40,167 bases of DNA from SKW197 sp049970095. Lineage in GTDB: Archaea; Thermoplasmatota; Thermoplasmata; Lutacidiplasmatales; SKW197. The position numbers were made by a program, and so were the translations under genes. The notes below the pieces were generated by a model. It saw only the letters and a program-made list of their open reading frames with translations, did not search any database and was not told where the DNA came from. Below are positions 32,943 to 40,070 of the stretch, piece after piece (position 1 is the first letter of the stretch; each line of letters begins with the position of its first letter). The stretch spans positions 1 through 40,167 of the forward strand of contig JBMFNP010000009.1 in assembly GCA_049970095.1 (NCBI GenBank), given 5' to 3'.

Positions 32943-33262
32943 TGCAGAAAGGAAAACGAAAGAGATAGAAAAATTTACTGGTTTTTAAGTAAGAAACTTT
33001 TATTTCTCTGTCAGGACTGGCGTATCCTACATGACTAGAGAACAGCAAATTTTTATGATCCATGGGGATGTACATCTTGTAAATTCCCGGTTGAACTACT
33101 TATAAAATCACCATATTCACCATATGCAGACAAGATGGTGTTTGCTTATTGAAATGTGGGAAGGGTAATTACAGCACACGGTTAGGAACAAGGCAGGGAA
33201 GTAAAGTTATTCCACGCAACCAGTGAAATAGTCCCTGCTAAAAGGTCACCTAAAAAATGAGA
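32943..33262. other. 320-base gap with no complete gene
   Basis: No tRNA or full gene is seen. It holds the LeuD-like promoter on its left side, a start-less open frame at 33095-33226 on the plus strand and a possible stem (GCAGGGA at 33193-33199 with TCCCTGC at 33232-33238). It may be decayed gene sequence or hold an unrecognised small RNA. Confidence 0.4.
33095..33226 (+). pseudogene. Possible coding relic, 43 codons without start
   Basis: Between a TGA and a TGA the plus strand reads a protein-like stretch including CGKGNYSTRLGTRQGSKVI. Its GxxVIPRN-type ending recalls the VIPPRxNA motif of IS4/IS5-type transposases. No start codon or ribosome site is present. The origin is uncertain. Confidence 0.22.
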
Positions 33263-33862
33263 TCATGTATCAAAATATGTACTAGAGCCTTCAAGAAGCA
33301 GCTTTTTTCTGAAGGGCGCGAGAATCAGATAACCAGGATAAGTTGAAAGATCAATTGGTGGTTTGCGAAACTCACTCTCTTCCATAAAACCATATTTTTT
33401 AAAAAATTTTCTTGCTTCATTTGTGAGGGGTTTAGCAATAAGATAGCCCACTACAAAGAGAGAGCCAAGTATCAGCAATCTAAACCCCAGTTTGGTATTC
33501 CTGTGGGTAGGGAGAACTTCTATTGCCCTCAGCACATGTACAGGCTCCCCATCCTTTGCAACCCGCCCCCAGTCTTCAATAAAAACCCAGCCCACAATCG
33601 TATTATTTTCTACAGCCACAATGAAAACAGGTCTCGGAAATTTGCGAAGCCAGGTTTTAAAAGTTTTTGAATAATCCACAACACCCAGCCCTCTGAAAAA
33701 ACTGAATCCTCTTTCATGGTGTGGGAGCTGGGGTATATGATATCTATCAACCTCTGCTGCCTCCTCTAATTTGATGTAGAGTATGTTGTTTGATGTTCTC
33801 AGCACTTTCAAAAGAACACCCAAAAATAAAAGGAGGTTAGTCTGTGTAGAGCACCCAGACAC
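33263..33862 (-). CDS. GNAT-like acetyltransferase (last gene of the signalling operon)
   Basis: 199 aa if started at the ATG at 33862, which overlaps the preceding gene by 26 bases; in-frame TTG and GTG codons around 33815-33822 could give about 184 aa. The acetyl-CoA-binding region is LRAIEVLPTHRNTKLGFRLLIL and the C-terminal RKFFKKYGFMEESEF is GNAT-like. The usual Q/RxxGxG/A loop is altered (RNTKLGF). The N-terminal part (YHIPQLPHHERGFSFFRGLG) is family-specific. Its position at the end of the operon suggests it modifies one of the operon proteins, but this is inference. Confidence 0.7.
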   Translation of the reverse strand: MSGCSTQTNLLLFLGVLLKVLRTSNNILYIKLEEAAEVDRYHIPQLPHHERGFSFFRGLGVVDYSKTFKTWLRKFPRPVFIVAVENNTIVGWVFIEDWGRVAKDGEPVHVLRAIEVLPTHRNTKLGFRLLILGSLFVVGYLIAKPLTNEARKFFKKYGFMEESEFRKPPIDLSTYPGYLILAPFRKKLLLEGSSTYFDT

Positions 33863-34457
33863 ACGAATTATTCCGCAAAATCATGTTTAGTTCTGTCCTT
33901 GAGATCTTTGCGGTGTTCAAGAGGATGGGTAGCCATTCCTCAGGCACAATTTTTCTCACTCCATACTCGGAAACCGCAGCTACCTGAGCATACTTTACCC
34001 GCTTTCCTCCCACTCTTATTCTCTCTGCAGCCGCAGAGCGGAATGTCTGATGAATGATACACTGTGTATCCACAACACTGGGTTTTATTGTTGTGTTGTA
34101 GTACTCTGCTACATCAGTGTGCACTTTTGCAAAATTTCCGATGCGTTTTGTATACTCAGCCCATCCTCTTCCGAACGGGCACTTTGTGGTCACTATACAG
34201 TTTTCAGTGGGCAGACAAACATCTTCAAATGTGGTTATGATGCTCCTGTTGGTTGCCAGTGCGTTCTTGAACTCCTCCCAGGTTTTGTATTCCTCCTCAG
34301 GCATTGAGCGGGCAAGGGAATTTGCCAGTGAAATCAGATAGTTGTTCATTCCGGAAGGTCCTTGCTTGTCTGCAATGTCCTCAAGGAAGAGATATGCAGC
34401 CACATCCACGAAGGGATTGTCTTCTATCAACCTTGTAATCTGAGATTCCTTGCTCAT
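33837..34457 (-). CDS. Unknown Cys/His protein, paralogue B
   Basis: 206 aa, ATG at 34457 overlapping the previous stop (ATGA), with GAGGTG upstream. It is clearly homologous to the gene before it: SLARSMPEEEYKTWEEFKNAL, then AEYYNTTIKP, CIIHQTFRSAAAERI and ILRNNSCVWVLY. C93, C133, H136 and the C-terminal Cys align with the paralogue. The first Cys of the CxxC pair is replaced by Asp130. Soluble, mixed alpha/beta. The family is not recognised; a V4R-like or metal/heme-sensing fold is possible. Confidence 0.75.
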   Translation of the reverse strand: MSKESQITRLIEDNPFVDVAAYLFLEDIADKQGPSGMNNYLISLANSLARSMPEEEYKTWEEFKNALATNRSIITTFEDVCLPTENCIVTTKCPFGRGWAEYTKRIGNFAKVHTDVAEYYNTTIKPSVVDTQCIIHQTFRSAAAERIRVGGKRVKYAQVAAVSEYGVRKIVPEEWLPILLNTAKISRTELNMILRNNSCVWVLYTD

Positions 34458-35083
34458 CTAGACACCTCCTCACCTTTTAACCTTGCACCTTTCATCAGGA
34501 GTGCGTACACACATGCATAGTTTCTCAACAAGCTCCGTACATACTCTGGGTTTACCCCGATTCTTTTCAGCGCCACTTCATCGGTCTTTGTGTCTCCAAG
34601 AAAACCCCTGTTCGCAAGCTGGTAGCATTCCAGAGCCTGTTCAGCCACTGTTATGTTCTTTGCAACCTCCTCCCTGAATTTCTGGTGAATCACGCAGAAA
34701 TTACACACAGCGGTGTTTCTCACTGTGTTATTGTACTCCTCAGCAACCTGTTTGTCAGCTCTGGGTAGTTCTCCCACACTATACCTTATGCGCAGAATCG
34801 TGGGCTGGAATACACAACGCTTCAGTGCATATATGTATCCCACCACATCTCCGTCCACATCTGTTATTGCAAGGTCTGTCAGCGCACTTACATCACCCTC
34901 AATTGAAAACGCTGTTCTTCCCTCGCGGAGTGCTACATTGAAGGAAGGCCATCCCATGTACGCCTCCTTTCCCATTCTTCTTGCAAGGTTTTCGCCTACT
35001 CTCAGCCAGTACTGTATCGTGCCTTCAACGCCTGCTTTCTCGCTCATATCCTGGATGAGCGATACCAGTGCTATATCCAACAT
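34454..35083 (-). CDS. Unknown Cys/His protein, paralogue A
   Basis: 209 aa, ATG at 35083 directly after GGAGGTG. No signal peptide or membrane segment. Conserved with its downstream neighbour: NLARRMGKEAYMGWPSFNVAL, AEEYNNTVRN, C127-x2-C130-x2-H133 (CNFCVIHQKF) and LLRNYACVYALL. The CxxCxxH group looks like a metal or cofactor site. Its context is KaiC-like, roadblock-like and V4R-like genes, so a ligand-sensing role is a reasonable inference. No known family could be assigned by eye. Confidence 0.75.
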   Translation of the reverse strand: MLDIALVSLIQDMSEKAGVEGTIQYWLRVGENLARRMGKEAYMGWPSFNVALREGRTAFSIEGDVSALTDLAITDVDGDVVGYIYALKRCVFQPTILRIRYSVGELPRADKQVAEEYNNTVRNTAVCNFCVIHQKFREEVAKNITVAEQALECYQLANRGFLGDTKTDEVALKRIGVNPEYVRSLLRNYACVYALLMKGARLKGEEVSR

Positions 35084-35085
35084 TT

Positions 35086-36750
35086 TTAAACACCTCCATC
35101 ATTTTCTTTGGTTTCTGATGGACCGGAAATTCTGTAAATTTTTCTTCGCTCAGTGCCCTCCACATAAATTTTCCCTGCATCTATCAACCTTTCAATTGCA
35201 GCAAGGAGAGCATCTTTACTAACTTCTGGGAAGCTCTTCTGCAGTTTTCTAAATGTAAATTTATCTTTCATTGTTTCCATAATTCTCTCCTCCAGTTTTT
35301 CTGTGAGATCAACTTGTGCTTTCTCATATTGAGATTGCTCCACAATTTCCTTTCTCTTAAGATATTCTTTTCCATCATGTGTAGTTTTCTCAATAAGTCC
35401 TTTTGCAAGAAGCCCCTCAATCAGGGCATCAATTTTTTCTTCTGAAAACATAAGGGAAAGCATAGATTTCACTTCCCCTATTTCCTTTTCCGCTTCAAGG
35501 GAATAATAAAGAAAAGTTTCGTCCTCGTTTATGTCCAGTTTTTCTTTTTCCCTCCTTCCGCCTTCACATGCTTCCTGTGTTCCCTCTTCAGTTTTTTCCG
35601 GCTCTTCTGGCATCACAATTCCAAGTTGTTTTTCAATAGATTCAATTCTGGTTTTTAAATCTTCAAGCCCCGTGGCTTCCTGTTCTCTATGCCTTTCATT
35701 TTCTGCTTCTGCTCTGGCAATCTGTTCTGTAATACTATCAATTTTTGTGTTAAGCAAATCAATTCTTGCAGTTATCTGCTCCTGTGTGTTTTTGAGTTCG
35801 TTAAGTGTTTCAGTGAGTGATAACAATCTTCTATTTGCAGCATCAGAAAAGGATACGGTATTTGCAACGCATTTTTCAAGTTGGGTTAGGCGTTCTGCGA
35901 GGCGGACTGATGCATCAACACTGTACTCCTGACTTTTTAATTTAATCATTGCACGGAAATTTTTTGGTTTATAGCCAGGAATGCGGTCAAGAAGATGTTT
36001 CAGCAATTCATCATATGTGGTTTGAATCTGTTTTGCAGAAATTAGTTTTCTTTCAATACTTTTTGCCACATCCCTTGCACGGATTCTTTTTCCATCAAAT
36101 CTAAAGAGTTCACTCCCGCTTGTGCGTTCTCTGATTTCTTCAAGTGTCTCCATTATTGCTCTTTCTCCCTCTTCATAACCCAGCTGGTGCATTATTGCAT
36201 TTACCACATCGTCAAGTGTGCTCTGATAGACAATTTCAAGGATTGTGGGAGGAATTTTGCTCACATTCAATCCCTCACCTGCACCCACCTCATCAATCAG
36301 CATTTCAATTTTTTCATTGAGTTTTTCAATTTCTCTGGCAGCACTTGAAAACCTATCTTTGAATGCCTGGTCAAGAATGGTGCCTGCATATTCGGTTGCG
36401 GATTTCACAGTTCCATTCAGGTTTTGAATTGTGCTCTCAATCTGGCCAAGTCTGGATTCAAATGCAGAAAGCTTTGATTCAATCTCAGCAATCTTCATTT
36501 CACTATTTTTCACTTTTACAAGAAGTTCATCTATAGGCTCTTCCTTTTTCTCTTGCACCCCTTGTATCTCCTGGGCATGCTCACTGCTACTAGCTTCACC
36601 TCCTTCCTGCACATTCTTTTCATCCTTCTTTTCATCAGATTTAACACTTTCTTTGTTAATTTCTCCAGTATTGCCAGTGCTTGCCTCCTCTGTTTGAGTT
36701 TCAACCGCATTTGCGTTCTTTATTTCCTGGGTTTCTTTTGCTTCGTCCAT
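35086..36750 (-). CDS. Coiled-coil adaptor with C-terminal winged helices
   Basis: 554 aa from the ATG at 36750 with GAGG upstream; a TTG at 36765 is the alternative. An acidic, low-complexity N-terminus (1-65) leads to a coiled coil (about 70-140: MKIAEIESKLSAFESRLGQI), a globular helical part (about 145-275: PPTILEIVYQSTLDDVVNAI) and a second coiled coil (about 275-395). At the C-terminus two winged-helix-like units appear: SEEKIDALIEGLLAKGLIEK and FRKLQKSFPEVSKDALLAAI. The architecture suggests a dimeric or larger scaffold joining the sensor and ATPase subunits. The family is not recognised. Confidence 0.75.
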   Translation of the reverse strand: MDEAKETQEIKNANAVETQTEEASTGNTGEINKESVKSDEKKDEKNVQEGGEASSSEHAQEIQGVQEKKEEPIDELLVKVKNSEMKIAEIESKLSAFESRLGQIESTIQNLNGTVKSATEYAGTILDQAFKDRFSSAAREIEKLNEKIEMLIDEVGAGEGLNVSKIPPTILEIVYQSTLDDVVNAIMHQLGYEEGERAIMETLEEIRERTSGSELFRFDGKRIRARDVAKSIERKLISAKQIQTTYDELLKHLLDRIPGYKPKNFRAMIKLKSQEYSVDASVRLAERLTQLEKCVANTVSFSDAANRRLLSLTETLNELKNTQEQITARIDLLNTKIDSITEQIARAEAENERHREQEATGLEDLKTRIESIEKQLGIVMPEEPEKTEEGTQEACEGGRREKEKLDINEDETFLYYSLEAEKEIGEVKSMLSLMFSEEKIDALIEGLLAKGLIEKTTHDGKEYLKRKEIVEQSQYEKAQVDLTEKLEERIMETMKDKFTFRKLQKSFPEVSKDALLAAIERLIDAGKIYVEGTERRKIYRISGPSETKENDGGV

Positions 36751-36757
36751 ATTTTCC

Positions 36758-37558
36758 TCACACAAACATTCTCAATTTTCTTTCAATTTCCGGAATCCAG
36801 GTTTTGTAACATTCCTCAGCTACAATTTCCCCATTCAATCGTTTTACATGTTCCTTTATTAAGCGCTCTAAGAACGCAATCCAGAGAGCATCATTCATAT
36901 AGGGTGCAGATGTCCCCATTTCGTTAAATGTGAGTTCTATTATTTCATTAACCGCACCCACACCCACAACACCTGCAAGTTTCTCCTTTATCAATCCAAG
37001 AATTTCCATGTTTTTCTTGTATTGTCTGGTTTGCTCAAAGCGTTCTACAAACAGCTGCCTCGTAAGTTGCTTGATTTCATTCTTTATTTCTTCAGGTAGT
37101 TTTTCAACACTCTTTTCATCTGTAGGTTTCTGGCTTGTTATGTATTCCAGCACCATCGCACCATTTTTCAGTTTCATTGAGATTTCCATGTTTTCATTGA
37201 AACTCAGATTTCCAGTTTTTATGCTTGCTAGAAACAGATTTCTTCCCACACCCGTGATAAATAATGTGCCATTTGCATATATCTGGATTGATTCTACAAG
37301 GTTCTCTGCCCTGAGCTGTGAGCAAATTGAGGGAATGTTCTGTTTCAGCAGGTTAAACATGTGGAACTGGATGGGTGTGAGTGCAGGAGGAATTATTGAG
37401 GAGAAAGTTCTTCCATCAACGCCAATAAATAGCATGATTTCAATGCCAGTAGTTTCTGCAAGTTTTCGCATTTCCATTGAAATTATATCCTTGAGTAAAC
37501 TGGCTGTTTCAGCCTCCATCGTTTTATCCATTTTTTTAACACTTTTTGGAACTGCCAT
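36758..37558 (-). CDS. Roadblock/LC7-like domain protein
   Basis: 266 aa from the ATG at 37558 (MAVPKSVKKMDKTMEAE), shortly after the stop of the ATPase gene and preceded by GTGAGAG. Residues about 15-140 have the strand-helix order of roadblock/MglB-type domains: TGIEIMLFIGVDGRTFSSII, then a helix FHMFNLLKQNIPSICSQL, then ESIQIYANGTLFITGVGRNL and FLASIKTGNL. The C-terminal half (about 150-266) is helical. Roadblock proteins act as dimeric scaffolds or GTPase partners in polarity and motility systems; no GTPase is in this operon. The assignment rests on pattern alone. Confidence 0.65.
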   Translation of the reverse strand: MAVPKSVKKMDKTMEAETASLLKDIISMEMRKLAETTGIEIMLFIGVDGRTFSSIIPPALTPIQFHMFNLLKQNIPSICSQLRAENLVESIQIYANGTLFITGVGRNLFLASIKTGNLSFNENMEISMKLKNGAMVLEYITSQKPTDEKSVEKLPEEIKNEIKQLTRQLFVERFEQTRQYKKNMEILGLIKEKLAGVVGVGAVNEIIELTFNEMGTSAPYMNDALWIAFLERLIKEHVKRLNGEIVAEECYKTWIPEIERKLRMFV

Positions 37559-37562
37559 ACTC

Positions 37563-38441
37563 TCACTTCTTAAGTGACTCAAGAATTATCTGAAGCGCTT
37601 CCTCAGGCGAGAAATCATAATCCCACTGCTCTTTCATCGTTTTTATCCGCTCGATTATTGCTGGCGATACTTTCATCATTTCAGCTGTTTTTATTGCTTC
37701 AGTGAATAGGGTTTCGTAGGACTTGGCTGTTGTGGTCTTTGGAAGTTCCACTGCAGAGCCTCTGACAATCACGCCAACACCTCTGGCAAACATGTAGGGA
37801 TAGACACCCTCTCCATGATGCGTCCCACGCATTTTCACAATTTTCAGTGTGCGGTTAAACACGCCACCGATTGGATAGTATTCCAGGTGGATTACACCAT
37901 CTGCAAGGTAAATGGGGAGAAGCACATCCTCACCTATGGTCTCTCCAGGCCTTGCGTGTTCCTCAACAGTAGCAATAACTGGGCCCAGTTCTTTGAGAGT
38001 ATAGAAGAGTTTGCCAATTAATTCCCTTTGATCAAGTTTTTCCTCCGTTGCCCATATCACGGGTGTCATAGGGTCAATCACTACTCTGGTCTTGATGTCA
38101 TAATCACTTCTTGCCTTCACAAGTTGTGGGAGTTGTTCCTCAACCATCTTCTTGAAGTTTCGTCCTTTCAGATGGATGAAAAACAGATTTTTTTCATAAT
38201 GTTTTTTCATGTCCCAGCCCATGTAGGAGGCCTCACGCATGATTTGTTCAGGGCTCTCCTCCATTGTCACAAACAGTCCCTGTTCTCCGTTATCTATGCC
38301 ATGCATCAGAAACTGCATTGCAAATGTGGTTTTACCAGTACCGCTGGAACCTACAATTACAACCGCAGTTTTATCCCTGAGACCGCCTTCAATCAGTGCG
38401 TCAAGCCCGAATATCCCGGTTTTTATTCTATTCCCAGTCAT
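37563..38441 (-). CDS. KaiC/RadA-superfamily ATPase, single domain
   Basis: 292 aa, ATG at 38441 overlapping the previous TGA. The N-terminus TGIFGLDALIEGG is the KaiC/RadA hallmark. Walker A is GSSGTGKT (31-38), the catalytic glutamate pair is E61-E62 in VTMEESPEQ, and Walker B ends at D123 in VVIDP. All key residues are present, so it should bind and hydrolyse ATP. It is a one-domain member, comparable in size to the archaellum protein ArlH, but no archaellum genes adjoin it. The C-terminal tail (AIIERIKTMKEQWDYDFSPEE) is family-specific. It is probably the energy or switch component of the operon. Confidence 0.88.
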   Translation of the reverse strand: MTGNRIKTGIFGLDALIEGGLRDKTAVVIVGSSGTGKTTFAMQFLMHGIDNGEQGLFVTMEESPEQIMREASYMGWDMKKHYEKNLFFIHLKGRNFKKMVEEQLPQLVKARSDYDIKTRVVIDPMTPVIWATEEKLDQRELIGKLFYTLKELGPVIATVEEHARPGETIGEDVLLPIYLADGVIHLEYYPIGGVFNRTLKIVKMRGTHHGEGVYPYMFARGVGVIVRGSAVELPKTTTAKSYETLFTEAIKTAEMMKVSPAIIERIKTMKEQWDYDFSPEEALQIILESLKK

Positions 38442-39361
38442 TTTTTATCCTCCTCCTTTTCCTCTTCTTTGAGTTTTTTGAAAAGTAATTCTGCAAAACT
38501 TTTACTTTTTTTTGCTTCCTCTGCAAGATTAATTACATCTTTCTCATTGATAACCACTTCTTCCTCCTGCTGTATGGTTTTAGCAATTGCCTCTGCAAAC
38601 GATTCTGCATTTGCAATGGTTTCTGTGAGTTTTGCAAGGTCCTCCCATGGTGGTGGAAAAACCTTTGCCTCCTTCTGCAATTTGCCAGTATGTTTCCTGT
38701 ACGCAATTCCAATCTCTGTGAGATTAAGCTCCCTGTCTATAATTTTGAATTTTTCCAGAATTTCACATCTATATTTTATTTCTTCGCTCTCCTGCCCTAT
38801 TTCTTCTGCAATTTTTTCACATGTTGTATTTTTGTTTTTAAATATGTACTCCACTATTTCATTATCCGTATTGTCTAGCGCAATCAGGTAAACTGCAAGG
38901 GGCTGCATTTCCACAAGAAATTTGCAGGCAGTACCACCTGCGTTCACACACTCTATCTCTTTTGCTGTGGATGGGATCTCAAGATCTGTAGTGAAAAATT
39001 TTGAAAGGGTTTCTGCGGTGAGATAGCAGGTCTTTGTGGTGGCATTCCTATACAGTTTACATATATGACATGGGGAGACACTAAACTCCATTCTGAAAAT
39101 CTCTTTTTTTGTAAGCGAAATTGTTCCCAGCCCTATTCTTTCAAAAAGCATCTTCATGTACTGCATCAGGGGTGTGGACTCAGCATCAATCACATTCACT
39201 GCTCTAAGCATTTTTCGGGTTTCGTGGTGGGGTACAAGTGAATTCTTTATTGCGGTTTCTATAGTTGTCTCTAATTTGGTAAGTTCCGTAAGGGTGCTTA
39301 TTGCCTCAGCAAAACTGCGGAATACTGGTTTGCCCTTTTCATTCCCAGTTTTTTCACTCAT
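38438..39361 (-). CDS. V4R-like cysteine sensor with winged-helix domain
   Basis: 307 aa from the ATG at 39361 (MSEKTGN), behind GGAGTG. Residues about 40-155 look like a V4R (4-vinyl-reductase-like) small-molecule-binding domain: CHICKLYRNATTKTCYLTA (C98, C101, C112) and the closing ECVNAGGTACKFLVE (C138, C146). A winged helix follows at about 165-225 (EIVEYIFKNKNTTCEKIAEE). The C-terminus is charged and helical (SFAEAIAKTIQQEEEVVI, EEEKEEDKK). V4R domains bind hydrocarbons, bilin-like compounds or metals. Here it is the likely input component. The stop overlaps the ATPase start. Confidence 0.75.
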   Translation of the reverse strand: MSEKTGNEKGKPVFRSFAEAISTLTELTKLETTIETAIKNSLVPHHETRKMLRAVNVIDAESTPLMQYMKMLFERIGLGTISLTKKEIFRMEFSVSPCHICKLYRNATTKTCYLTAETLSKFFTTDLEIPSTAKEIECVNAGGTACKFLVEMQPLAVYLIALDNTDNEIVEYIFKNKNTTCEKIAEEIGQESEEIKYRCEILEKFKIIDRELNLTEIGIAYRKHTGKLQKEAKVFPPPWEDLAKLTETIANAESFAEAIAKTIQQEEEVVINEKDVINLAEEAKKSKSFAELLFKKLKEEEKEEDKK

Positions 39362-39944
39362 TTTCTGCACTCCCTTCCTTTACCTTTTTAGAGTTTTTGA
39401 GAAGTAAATCCAGTTTTTCCCTTTCTTCAGGGGAGAAGAGTGCAGCTCCTGCAGGTGTGATTTCACCTTTTGTGGAAATGTATTTTCTATCCTTTGCTTC
39501 TGCAAGAAGCATATCGCATTCTTCAACACCTGTGCCTATAGAGGCACTCAACTGCTTGATATCCCTGAGACCCATCGCCCAGTACAGCAAAAGCAACTTC
39601 ATTTTATCTGTCTCGCACTTATGTTTTATGTATGGGAGAAGGAGATGTCTCAAAGCCCCCAGTTTATGTCCTGCCTCCCCGGTGAATACCAGTTCAATTC
39701 CACCGAATTCAAGCGCAATTTTAATTGGTTTTTCACTCAGCACTGTGAGATGTTCTATCTCCTTGATTGGAATCACATAGTACTGGTCTCCGTGTGAAAA
39801 CATAATTTCCGAAAGAGTGAAATATAGAGCACCCTCATGCCATAGCAGTTCTATCTTACAGTGGTCAATTTTCTGTGAAATTCTGTATTCCACATCCTCA
39901 TACTTTTTCGCTTCCACTTCTTTTCCGCTCTTTTTTGTGCTCAT
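39354..39944 (-). CDS. CheF-like protein (PH-like domain plus winged helix)
   Basis: 196 aa from the ATG at 39944, with TATTTAAATA about 28 bases upstream. It is the first gene of the operon. The N-terminal half is beta-rich (CKIELLWHEGALYFTLSEIM, then YYVIPIKEIEHLTVL and KIALEFGGIELVFTG), like the second half of haloarchaeal CheF; the C-terminal half (about 115-180) is a winged helix, LLLLYWAMGLRDIKQLSASI, CDMLLAEAKDRKYI, ITPAGAALFS, matching the end of CheF. Archaeal CheF links the CheY/CheC/CheD taxis proteins to the archaellum switch. This copy is about one PH-like domain shorter. Function as a taxis adaptor is inferred. Confidence 0.65.
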   Translation of the reverse strand: MSTKKSGKEVEAKKYEDVEYRISQKIDHCKIELLWHEGALYFTLSEIMFSHGDQYYVIPIKEIEHLTVLSEKPIKIALEFGGIELVFTGEAGHKLGALRHLLLPYIKHKCETDKMKLLLLYWAMGLRDIKQLSASIGTGVEECDMLLAEAKDRKYISTKGEITPAGAALFSPEEREKLDLLLKNSKKVKEGSAENE

Positions 39945-39967
39945 CTGCAAATTGGTATTACTTCTTT

Positions 39968-39977
39968 ATTTAAATAT
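39968..39977 (-). promoter_or_regulatory. TATA box of the eight-gene signalling operon
   Basis: TATTTAAATA about 28 bases before the ATG at 39944 on the minus strand, in the 126-base divergent gap. All eight genes below it overlap or abut, so this is the only clear promoter. Confidence 0.5.
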
Positions 39978-40040
39978 GTTTCGGAAAATGGAGAAACATA
40001 AGTTTTGTTTGAAAATTCAAAATTTTTAGACTTAGTAAAT

Positions 40041-40049
40041 TATTTATAG
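40041..40049 (+). promoter_or_regulatory. TATA box of the gene starting at 40071
   Basis: TATTTATAG centred about 26 bases before the ATG at 40071, fitting a leaderless transcript. Confidence 0.45.
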
Positions 40050-40070
40050 TAGTTTGTATATACGGTATTG

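Noticed and set aside
33193..33238. tRNA or H/ACA-type small RNA in the 320-base gap
   Set aside because: Only a single stem was found; no T-loop, anticodon arm or conserved box motifs could be recognised.
37563..38441. Archaellum ATPase ArlH
   Set aside because: Size and motifs would fit, but no arlI, arlJ, archaellin or arlCDEFG genes are beside it, so the name was not used.
38028..38891. Plus-strand open frame of 287 codons
   Set aside because: Antisense to the ATPase and V4R-like genes; rich in Ser, Phe and Cys as expected for a shadow frame.
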